6,374 nt of DNA from the NCBI GenBank assembly GCA_905236665.1, contig CAJONF010000191.1, positions 1 through 6,374 on the forward strand, read 5' to 3'. Position 1 is the stretch's first letter, and every line of letters starts with the position of its first letter. Below are positions 1-4,610 of this stretch, one piece after another. Origin of the DNA: an uncultured Selenomonadaceae bacterium (lineage in GTDB: Bacteria > Bacillota > Negativicutes > Selenomonadales > Selenomonadaceae). The notes under the pieces were generated by a model, which saw nothing but the letters and a program-made list of their open reading frames with translations, was not told the origin of the DNA and did no database searches. The position numbers were made by a program, and so were the translations under genes.

Positions 1-350
1 GTAACCGACGCGGGCACCAATACTCCTAGAACTGTACGTTCGCCCTTTGTGAGCGCGGGCAAGAAAAATTTCCATGCGTGATAAAAAATTATCGGCAGTG
101 CTATTAAAAATCCGGCGGCGATGTCGATTTTCAGATAGGTAAAAAAAGCTTCGCCTGGTTTCATGTAGTAAAGCTTGCCGACGGGCATTGTCAGATAATT
201 TGTTATCTCGTCTAGAAAAAAATACGCGACACAACTTCCGAATACAACAGCCAGCAAAGATTTTATAATGCGCGAGCGAAGTTCTTCAAGGTGCGCCGTC
301 AAACTCATTGTGCCGTCGTCAAGTTCGGAATTTTTTTCTTGCTCAGTCAT
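1..350 (-). CDS. tatC: Sec-independent (Tat) protein translocase subunit TatC, N-terminal part, cut by window edge
   Basis: TatC is the multi-spanning membrane core of the twin-arginine translocase. It recognises RR signal peptides of folded proteins and recruits TatA. The reverse strand gives 116 codons here, about the first half of a family usually near 240-260 residues. Visible hallmarks are HLEELRSRI at residues 20-28, the first membrane segment around 30-46, the loop motif KPGEAFFTYLK at 64-74 with the conserved Glu at 67, the second membrane segment around 76-91, and the basic loop FLPALTKGER at 96-105. The ATG at 350 overlaps the tatA stop as ATGA, with no good ribosome site of its own, so translational coupling is likely. 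A second ATG at 308 (MSLTAHLEELR) matches the usual family N-terminus and is a possible alternative start; the extra 14 residues are hydrophilic. The gene continues beyond position 1. Confidence 0.95.
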   Translation of the reverse strand, partial: MTEQEKNSELDDGTMSLTAHLEELRSRIIKSLLAVVFGSCVAYFFLDEITNYLTMPVGKLYYMKPGEAFFTYLKIDIAAGFLIALPIIFYHAWKFFLPALTKGERTVLGVLVPASV

Positions 351-547
351 TTTTTATCGAGTTTTTCGGCGTCAAGTTTTTTCTGCTCAGTCACGTCGAC
401 AGTTTTAATGTCCTCAGCATTTGCCTGCTTAAATTCTTTAATGCTCTGTCCCAAAGCTTTGCCGACGCCGGGCAATTTGCCGGGACCAAAGACAACTAGA
501 CCGATAATTAAAATTAAAATGAGTTCGGGCACACCGATTCCAAACAT
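347..547 (-). CDS. tatA: Twin-arginine translocase subunit TatA
   Basis: TatA is the small membrane subunit that oligomerises around TatC to let folded proteins cross the cytoplasmic membrane. The 66-residue product has the family layout: a single N-terminal membrane helix (residues 4-20) with the polar Glu at position 8 (VPELILILI), the FGPGKLP hinge at 20-26, an amphipathic helix GVGKALGQSIKEFK at 27-40, and a short charged tail. The start was placed at ATG 547 because a GGAG (558-561) lies 10 bases upstream; a GTG at 556 in frame would leave only one base behind GGAG. The stop overlaps the tatC start. Only one TatA-type gene is visible, consistent with a minimal TatAC system of Gram-positive style, though another tatA or tatB elsewhere cannot be excluded. 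TatE or TatB naming is less likely because the hinge is FGP followed by KLP. Confidence 0.95.
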   Translation of the reverse strand: MFGIGVPELILILIIGLVVFGPGKLPGVGKALGQSIKEFKQANAEDIKTVDVTEQKKLDAEKLDKK

Positions 548-564
548 GAATATCACACTCCAAA

Positions 565-612
565 TTTTTTTTGATTATATCACAAGTTTTTTTGCGTGTC
601 GAAACTTTTTTT
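565..612. other. Spaced T-tracts in the tatA-ecfT divergent region
   Basis: Three runs of seven or eight T (565-572, 587-593, 606-612) lie with centres about 21 and 19 bases apart, close to two helical turns. Phased tracts of this type usually bend DNA. They sit across both divergent promoters. An 8-base repeat ATATCACA (550-557 and 577-584) also occurs here, its right copy overlapping the tatA -10 region. Bending and regulation are inference. Confidence 0.3.
574..602 (-). promoter_or_regulatory. Putative sigma-70-type promoter of tatAC
   Basis: On the minus strand TCGACA (602-597) is followed after 17 bases by TATAAT (579-574). The -10 is a perfect consensus and is preceded by TG one base upstream (TGATATAAT), an extended -10. 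The -35 matches TTGACA at five of six positions. The start of transcription would fall near 567, leaving a leader of about 20 bases that contains the GGAG of tatA. Seen in sequence; function is inferred. Confidence 0.6.
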
Positions 613-620
613 GTTATTAT
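592..620 (+). promoter_or_regulatory. Putative sigma-70-type promoter of ecfT and the downstream genes
   Basis: TTGCGT (592-597), a 17-base spacer and TATTAT (615-620) point toward ecfT. The -10 matches consensus at five of six bases, the -35 at the key TTG. Transcription would begin near 627, almost at the ribosome site AAGGTGA (628-634), giving a very short leader. The -35 hexamer shares position 597 with the -35 of the divergent tatA promoter, so the two would compete for polymerase. Weaker than the tatA promoter and inferred only. Confidence 0.35.
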
Positions 621-643
621 TGCGGCGAAGGTGATAAAAATAA

Positions 644-1453
644 ATGTTACAGGATATAACGCTCGGACAATTTTTCCCAGGCAAATCGCCACTGCACCGG
701 CTGGACCCGCGCACGAAAATAATTTTGCTGTTCGTGCTGATAATTTTAATTTTTGTGGCTCAAGGTTGGGCGGCGTATCTGGCATTGACGGCTGTGACGA
801 TCGGATTAATTTTTTTATCAAAAGTGCCGCCGCTCACAGTTTTAAAATCCGTCAAGCCGCTTGCCTGGATAATTTTGTTCACACTTTTAATCCACTGCGT
901 CAGCCACGACGGCGAAGTCTTAGCAAAAATTTACGTGTTCAAGTTGACGACGGAAGGAATTATTTACGGTGTGCAGATAAGTTTACGGCTGGTGTTGCTG
1001 ATTTTGCTGTCTAGTCTGTTGACCTTCACAACTTCGCCGCTGAAATTAACCGACGCCACGGAAAAGCTTTTGTCGCCGCTGAAAAGAATCGGCGTGCCTG
1101 CGCATGAATTGGCAATGATGATGACAATAGCAATTCGATTCGTGCCCACGCTGATTGAGGAGACGGATAAAATTATCAAGGCGCAAAAATCTCGCGGGCT
1201 GGATTTCGAGTCGGGAGGCTTTGTTAAAAAATTGCGGGCAATGGTTCCAATTTTAGTTCCGTTATTTTTATCGAGTTTCAGGCGCGCAGATGATTTAGCG
1301 TTGGCAATGGAGGCGCGGTGTTATCGCGGCGGTGAAGGGCGAACTCACATGAAACAGTTACATTTGACCAAAGAAGATTTTTTTGCAACAGTTCTTATAA
1401 TTTTAATCGGTGCAGGAATAATTTTCTTGAGTATTCAACAAGATTTTTTTTAA
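644..1453 (+). CDS. ecfT: Energy-coupling factor transporter transmembrane protein EcfT
   Basis: EcfT is the membrane scaffold of ECF-type ABC importers. It couples the EcfA/EcfA' ATPases to substrate-binding S subunits for vitamins or metals. The 269-residue product is of normal length. It shows the N-terminal FPGKSPLHRLDPRTKI signature (residues 11-26), hydrophobic segments near 27-40, 42-59, 72-85, 107-128 and 246-264, and a long cytosolic coupling region at about 140-240. Two versions of the Ala-Arg-Gly coupling motif that contact the ATPases are visible: AQKSRG at 180-185 and AMEARCY at 221-227, both slightly off the ARG consensus. ATG 644 has AAGGTGA (628-634) nine bases upstream. It is followed by truA after 27 bases, the order common in Firmicutes, but the ecfA pair that normally precedes it is absent: its left neighbour is the divergent tatA. 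CbiQ-type subunits are close relatives; the neighbouring truA favours the general EcfT. Confidence 0.93.
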   Translation: MLQDITLGQFFPGKSPLHRLDPRTKIILLFVLIILIFVAQGWAAYLALTAVTIGLIFLSKVPPLTVLKSVKPLAWIILFTLLIHCVSHDGEVLAKIYVFKLTTEGIIYGVQISLRLVLLILLSSLLTFTTSPLKLTDATEKLLSPLKRIGVPAHELAMMMTIAIRFVPTLIEETDKIIKAQKSRGLDFESGGFVKKLRAMVPILVPLFLSSFRRADDLALAMEARCYRGGEGRTHMKQLHLTKEDFFATVLIILIGAGIIFLSIQQDFF

Positions 1454-1480
1454 AATTTTTTCTAACGTGGAGATCAATTT

Positions 1481-2269
1481 ATGCGGCAAGAAAATAAACG
1501 GGAAATGAAACTTCGGCGGCGGAATATCGCGCTGACTGTTGCCTATGACGGCACGAATTATAACGGTTTCCAATGGCAAAGTCCGCCGCGTGTAGCTGTA
1601 CAAAATATTTTGGAAGAGCGGCTGGAAAAAATTTTCGGAGATAAGATAGAATTGGCGGCGGCAGGGCGAACTGATGCCGGAGTTCATGCCTTTGGACAAG
1701 TCGTAAATTTTTTCACGGACGGGCGCATTGACATTGAAAAAATCCCGCTTGCCGCCAGCACAGTTTTGCCGGCTGATATTGTTGTTCGTCAGGCGCAGGA
1801 AGTTGATAAAAATTTTAGCGCGTTGCACAGCGCGAAGAGTAAAATTTATTTCTACAGAATTTTGCGCGGCGCGGCATCTAATCCGTTCGTAAATCGTTTT
1901 GCCTGGCACATTTGGCGACCGCTGGACGTGAACGCAATGAGCGAGGCGTTGAAAATTTTAATTGGCACGCATGATTATTCGAGTTTCAAAGCGGCTGGTG
2001 GTGCACCGAATATGAATCCCGTCCGAACGATTTTTGCGGCAGAAATTTTTAATGAAAATTTTTTCGGCGGGGATATTTTAACGATAAAAATTCACGCGAG
2101 CGGCTTTCTCTATCATATGGCGCGAAATATCGTAGCTCTGGTCGTGGCTGTTGGGCGTGGCAAAATAAATCTTGCTGAATTTCAAAAAATTTTTTATGCC
2201 TGTGACAGAAAATTAGTTCCTGCTACTGCGCCCGCTCAAGGTCTTTGCTTACAAGAAGTTTTTTACTAA
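1481..2269 (+). CDS. truA: tRNA pseudouridine(38-40) synthase TruA
   Basis: TruA converts uridines 38, 39 and 40 of the tRNA anticodon arm to pseudouridine in the cytosol. The 262-residue product has the family length and its hallmarks in order: AYDGTNYNGFQWQ (21-33), the catalytic loop AGRTDAGVHAFGQV (61-74) with the nucleophile Asp65, KIYFYRI (121-127) with the conserved tyrosines, SSFKAAGG (167-174), VRTI (181-184), FLYHMARNIV (209-218) and the C-terminal ATAPAQGLCLQEVFY (248-262). The start at ATG 1481 is supported by GGAG at 1469-1472, eight bases upstream. ATG 1505 (residue 9) would also keep the whole domain but has a weaker GGGA before it, so the first eight residues are the least certain part. 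It is most likely co-transcribed with ecfT. In many Firmicutes truA is followed by rplM-rpsI; here it is not. Confidence 0.97.
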   Translation: MRQENKREMKLRRRNIALTVAYDGTNYNGFQWQSPPRVAVQNILEERLEKIFGDKIELAAAGRTDAGVHAFGQVVNFFTDGRIDIEKIPLAASTVLPADIVVRQAQEVDKNFSALHSAKSKIYFYRILRGAASNPFVNRFAWHIWRPLDVNAMSEALKILIGTHDYSSFKAAGGAPNMNPVRTIFAAEIFNENFFGGDILTIKIHASGFLYHMARNIVALVVAVGRGKINLAEFQKIFYACDRKLVPATAPAQGLCLQEVFY

Positions 2270-2273
2270 AACC

Positions 2274-2294
2274 TTACAGCTTAAAGCTTAAAGC
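2274..2294. repeat. Short 7-base tandem repeat between truA and the hydrolase gene
   Basis: Three consecutive heptamers TTACAGC, TTAAAGC, TTAAAGC lie directly after the truA stop, the first with one mismatch. The tract sits in the 93-base gap, the largest gap in the plus-strand cluster. No stem followed by a T-run that would make a good terminator was found in the gap; a weak GCAGGG...CCCCTTGC pairing at 2301-2320 lacks a T tail. The role is unknown; it may be a simple replication-slippage product. Confidence 0.6.
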
Positions 2295-2348
2295 TACTTT
2301 GCAGGGATTATTGCCCCTTGCGCAGAATAGATTGTAAAAACTTTGAAC

Positions 2349-2353
2349 GGAGG
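2349..2353 (+). promoter_or_regulatory. Ribosome binding site that decides a TTG start
   Basis: GGAGG lies nine bases before TTG 2363 and twelve before TTG 2366. There is no ATG or GTG in frame between this site and the conserved YYGHACF motif, so the hydrolase must begin at one of these TTG codons. The spacing favours the first. An upstream in-frame TTG at 2318 would put this site inside the gene and add 15 residues not typical of the family. Confidence 0.7.
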
Positions 2354-2362
2354 CGAATTACT

Positions 2363-3022
2363 TTGTTGACTTACAATTATTATGGGCACGCTTGCTTCCT
2401 GCTCGACGACGGAAAAAATAAAATCCTTGTCGATCCGTTTTTGACGGGCAATCCGCAGGCAACAATCAGCGACAAGGACGTTGAGGCGGATTATATTTTG
2501 GTGACGCACGCGCATGGTGATCATGTTGGCGACGCGCCGAATATTGCTGTTCGGACGGGAGCAACTGTCATTGGCATTCCGGAAATTGTCGACTTCGGCG
2601 GGCAACGCGTTAAAACAATCGGCATGAACCTTGGCGGTACAGTCAAAACTGAATTTGGCTTTGTACGCATGGTTCCGGCTCTGCACAGCGCGGGAATTCC
2701 CGGCGGCATTGCTTGCGGATTTGTTATCGGCGTTGGCGGCAAAGTTATTTACTACGCGGGCGACACGTCCCTTTTCTCCGACATGAAATTAATCGGCGAA
2801 CGTGACAAGATTGACTACGCGATTTTGCCGATTGGCGGACATTACACAATGGATCCCGTTGACGCGGCAAAAGCTGTTGAATTTCTTGACGCGGCGAATG
2901 TTATTCCCCTGCATTATGACACATGGGACATCATCAAACAGAATCCCGAAGACCTGCTTAAACTCGTTGCCGTTGCCAAAGTCCACATCGTCAAGCCCGG
3001 TCAGTCGATTGAATTGACGTGA
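2363..3022 (+). CDS. UPF0173-family metal-dependent hydrolase (metallo-beta-lactamase fold)
   Basis: A 219-residue cytosolic protein of the UPF0173 (YtkL-like) branch of metallo-beta-lactamase-fold hydrolases; its physiological substrate is not known. Family marks seen in order: YYGHACFLL (6-14), ILVDPFLTGNP (21-31), the metal-binding THAHGDH (48-54), LHSAGIPGG (107-115) with the third-site His108, YAGDTSLFSDM (131-141) with bridging Asp134, PIGGHYTMDP (156-165), and IPLHYDTW (181-188) with His184. Together these give the full two-metal ligand set, so the enzyme should be active. Length matches the family (about 220-230). The start is TTG 2363, chosen from the GGAGG nine bases upstream. Its stop codon overlaps the GTG start of miaA by four bases, implying coupled translation. 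It has no obvious functional link to the tRNA genes on either side. Confidence 0.92.
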   Translation: MLTYNYYGHACFLLDDGKNKILVDPFLTGNPQATISDKDVEADYILVTHAHGDHVGDAPNIAVRTGATVIGIPEIVDFGGQRVKTIGMNLGGTVKTEFGFVRMVPALHSAGIPGGIACGFVIGVGGKVIYYAGDTSLFSDMKLIGERDKIDYAILPIGGHYTMDPVDAAKAVEFLDAANVIPLHYDTWDIIKQNPEDLLKLVAVAKVHIVKPGQSIELT

Positions 3023-3831
3023 GAAACGTAGTTAAAAACTTCGACGCCGCGCCATTTGACTTGACAAAACTTTCTGATTCGGTACAATCACTTTACTTGA
3101 CTGATTCGCTTAAAGAAAAGCTCGTTGTGATTTTGGGCGCGACTTCCACTGGGAAAAGTTCGCTGGCAATTTCGCTCGCCGAAAAATTCAACACGGAAAT
3201 AATTTCAGCAGACTCCATGGCGGTTTATAAAAATTTCAACGTGGGAACTGCCAAGCCGTCACCAGCCGAAATGCAACGCGTGCCTCACCATCTGATTGAT
3301 ATCCTCGACGCGCAAGAAAAATTCAGCGTCGGCGAATTTGTCAGACGGGCGCGGGCGATTATCACCGATATAAATCGGCGGGGAAAAATTCCAATCGTGG
3401 CGGGCGGTACAGGTCTTTATATTCAAGCACTTGTCGAAGGCTACGAAATGCAATTAGGAATGAGCAATGCTCAATGCGTAATTAAAAGTTCGTCATCATA
3501 TTACAAACAGACGGGCGAACTAATTTACAACGCGTTGATTTATGGCTTAACTACACAGCGCGCAGAACTTTACGACAGAATTAATCGGCGGACGGAAAAA
3601 ATGTTCGCGGACGGTCTTGTCGACGAAGTAAAAAATTTGCTCGCCGCAGGAATCAGTCCCCACGCTCAAGCAATGCTCGGTATCGGATACAAAGAAACAG
3701 TCGAATACCTTCAAGGCGGCGCGACGCTCGACGAAACTATTTTAAAGGTTGCACAAGCCACGAGAAATTTCGCTAAACGCCAGCTCACGTGGTATCGGCG
3801 AATGAACTATATAACGTGGTTGAAAATATAA
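3019..3831 (+). CDS. miaA: tRNA dimethylallyltransferase MiaA, internally shortened
   Basis: MiaA transfers a dimethylallyl group to N6 of A37 in tRNAs reading UNN codons. The 270-residue product has the P-loop GATSTGKSS (40-48), IISADSMAVYK (61-71), VGTAKPSPAEM (75-85), VPHHLIDILD (88-97), VAGGTGLYIQAL (127-138), GLTTQRAELYDRINRR (176-191), MLGIGYKE (219-226) and FAKRQLTWYRR (251-261). Two things are unusual. Residues 1-34 form an extension not found in typical MiaA, which begins just before the beta strand LVVILG. And only about 27 residues separate GYEM (141) from NALIYGL (171), where the family usually has close to 90. Most of the helical inserted domain that grips the tRNA anticodon arm is therefore missing; only VIK....YYKQTGE (154-167) recalls its end. 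The frame is intact. The GTG 3019 start overlaps the upstream stop as GTGA but lacks a clear ribosome site; TTG 3097 is an alternative giving a normal N-terminus. hfq follows after 23 bases. Identity is secure, activity is doubtful. Confidence 0.9.
   Translation: MRNVVKNFDAAPFDLTKLSDSVQSLYLTDSLKEKLVVILGATSTGKSSLAISLAEKFNTEIISADSMAVYKNFNVGTAKPSPAEMQRVPHHLIDILDAQEKFSVGEFVRRARAIITDINRRGKIPIVAGGTGLYIQALVEGYEMQLGMSNAQCVIKSSSSYYKQTGELIYNALIYGLTTQRAELYDRINRRTEKMFADGLVDEVKNLLAAGISPHAQAMLGIGYKETVEYLQGGATLDETILKVAQATRNFAKRQLTWYRRMNYITWLKI
3061..3088 (+). promoter_or_regulatory. Putative promoter inside the 5' end of miaA
   Basis: TTGACA (3061-3066, perfect -35) and TACAAT (3083-3088, five of six) are separated by 16 bases. 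Transcription would start near 3095, just at the in-frame TTG 3097. It lies inside the stretch coding for the unusual N-terminal extension of MiaA. It could serve a shorter miaA message or feed hfq and dut. Internal promoters upstream of hfq within miaA are known in Escherichia coli; here activity is inferred from sequence alone. Confidence 0.45.
3452..3484. repeat. Degenerate 7-base tandem repeat inside miaA, also an imperfect palindrome
   Basis: Four heptamers each starting with AAT follow without a break: AATTAGG, AATGAGC, AATGCTC, AATGCGT, then a partial AATTA. The same stretch contains the perfect inverted repeat TGAGCA-A-TGCTCA (3461-3473) and ends flanked by AATTA and TAATT, so it can fold back on itself. 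It encodes about residues 145-156 of MiaA, exactly where the family's inserted domain should be. It resembles in style the heptameric short tandem repeats (STRR) described in cyanobacteria, but no relationship is claimed. Confidence 0.7.
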
Positions 3832-3854
3832 CGCTTTGCAAAGGAGAGAATTTT

Positions 3855-4142
3855 ATGTCAACAAACAAACCAATCAATCTGCAGGAAAATTTCTTGAACC
3901 AGGCGCGCAAAGAAAACGTCCCCGTTACAATCCACCTTCTGAACGGTTTCCAGATTAAGGGCATGATCCGCGGCTTCGATCAGTTCACGGTCGTTATCGA
4001 CGCCATGGGACGCCAGCAAATGGTTTTCAAGCACGCAATCTCGACGATCACACCGGCAAAACCGCTCGGTGCTCAACAGCAGGCGGCACCGGTAGCAGAA
4101 GCAAAATCCGCCGAGGCACCTGCCGAGGAAGAAGCGGAATAA
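3855..4142 (+). CDS. hfq: RNA chaperone Hfq with an acidic Ala/Glu-rich tail
   Basis: Hfq forms an Sm-like hexameric ring that binds small RNAs and A-rich mRNA segments and promotes their pairing. The 95-residue product has the core: Q10-ENFLNQARKENVPVTIHLLNG (to 31), the Sm1 region FQIKGMIRGFDQFTVVI (32-48), and the Sm2 signature QMVFKHAISTI (55-65). Proximal-face residues corresponding to Gln8, Phe42, Lys56 and His57 of E. coli are present as Gln10, Phe44, Lys59 and His60. The rim has R18-K19-E20-N21, less basic than E. coli RRER. Residues 70-95 form a low-complexity tail of Gln, Ala and Glu ending EEEAE, longer than in the short Firmicute Hfq proteins such as that of Bacillus subtilis. ATG 3855 has a strong AAGGAGAG (3841-3848) six bases upstream; an upstream in-frame start at 3789 lies within miaA and is not needed. 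The miaA-hfq order is conserved in many bacteria. Confidence 0.96.
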   Translation: MSTNKPINLQENFLNQARKENVPVTIHLLNGFQIKGMIRGFDQFTVVIDAMGRQQMVFKHAISTITPAKPLGAQQQAAPVAEAKSAEAPAEEEAE

Positions 4143-4169
4143 AATTTCTTTTTGGCGAGGCAAAATAAA

Positions 4170-4595
4170 ATGATTCGAGGCTTTGAGATTCTCGAAGGGT
4201 ACAAAGGAATTCATCTTCCAACACGCAAAACGGCTTTCAGTGCGGGTTACGACCTGGAGGCAGCAGAAGATATTCACGTGACGGATAAAAAAATTTCGCT
4301 AGTGCCCACGGGTCTCAAAGCCTTTTTTCCTGCTGATGAAGTCTTGCTAATTTATATGCGCTCTAGTCTTGCTGTTAAACATAATCTTTTTCTGGCGAAT
4401 GGCGTTGGCGTAATTGATGCGGATTATCGCGGACATATCATCTTGCCCGTTATCAGTTTTGGTGGCGAATTTGAAATTAAAAAAGGTATGAGAATCGCGC
4501 AGGGAATTTTCCAAAAATATTTTGCGGTTGACGGTGATACAATCGGCGTGGGAGAAATCCGGCGCGGACGTTTCGGTTCCACGGGAGATTTTTAG
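4170..4595 (+). CDS. dut: Deoxyuridine 5'-triphosphate nucleotidohydrolase (dUTPase)
   Basis: This trimeric enzyme hydrolyses dUTP to dUMP and pyrophosphate, keeping uracil out of DNA and supplying dUMP for thymidylate synthesis. The 141-residue product carries all five family motifs: motif 1 AGYDLEAAEDI (25-35), motif 2 RSSLAVK (64-70), motif 3 NGVGVIDADYRG (77-88) with catalytic Asp83 and the uracil-stacking Tyr86, motif 4 GMRIAQGIF (106-114), and the C-terminal motif 5 RRGRFGSTG (131-139). In motif 5 an Arg (134) replaces the Gly that usually precedes Phe in GGFGSTG; the FGSTG core that closes over the substrate is kept. ATG 4170 has GAGG (4157-4160) nine bases upstream; a TTG at 4152 would add six residues and overlap the ribosome site. 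It sits 27 bases after hfq and 15 bases before the AIPR gene. A phage-derived origin is possible but nothing in the sequence shows it. Confidence 0.95.
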   Translation: MIRGFEILEGYKGIHLPTRKTAFSAGYDLEAAEDIHVTDKKISLVPTGLKAFFPADEVLLIYMRSSLAVKHNLFLANGVGVIDADYRGHIILPVISFGGEFEIKKGMRIAQGIFQKYFAVDGDTIGVGEIRRGRFGSTGDF

Positions 4596-4610
4596 ACAGA
4601 GGAAATCATA

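Noticed and set aside
291..659. Plus-strand open frame opposite tatA and tatC
   Set aside because: It is antisense to tatA/tatC, which have clear family motifs; its product is Phe/Ser-rich low-complexity with no ribosome site or recognisable domain.
2295..2345. Possible terminator or promoter between truA and the hydrolase gene
   Set aside because: The GCAGGG/CCCCTTGC pairing is short and has no T-run after it, and TTGCCC with TGTAAA is a poor promoter match. Neither reaches a supportable standard.
2318..2362. Upstream TTG start for the UPF0173 hydrolase
   Set aside because: It would add 15 residues atypical of the family and would place the clear GGAGG (2349-2353) inside the gene.
3461..3473. 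TGAGCA-A-TGCTCA as a regulator binding site or terminator stem
   Set aside because: It lies inside the coding frame of miaA, within a period-7 repeat that already explains its symmetry, and has no following T-run.
3789..3854. Upstream in-frame start for hfq within the miaA 3' end
   Set aside because: The ATG at 3855 has a strong AAGGAGAG at good spacing and matches the usual Hfq N-terminus.
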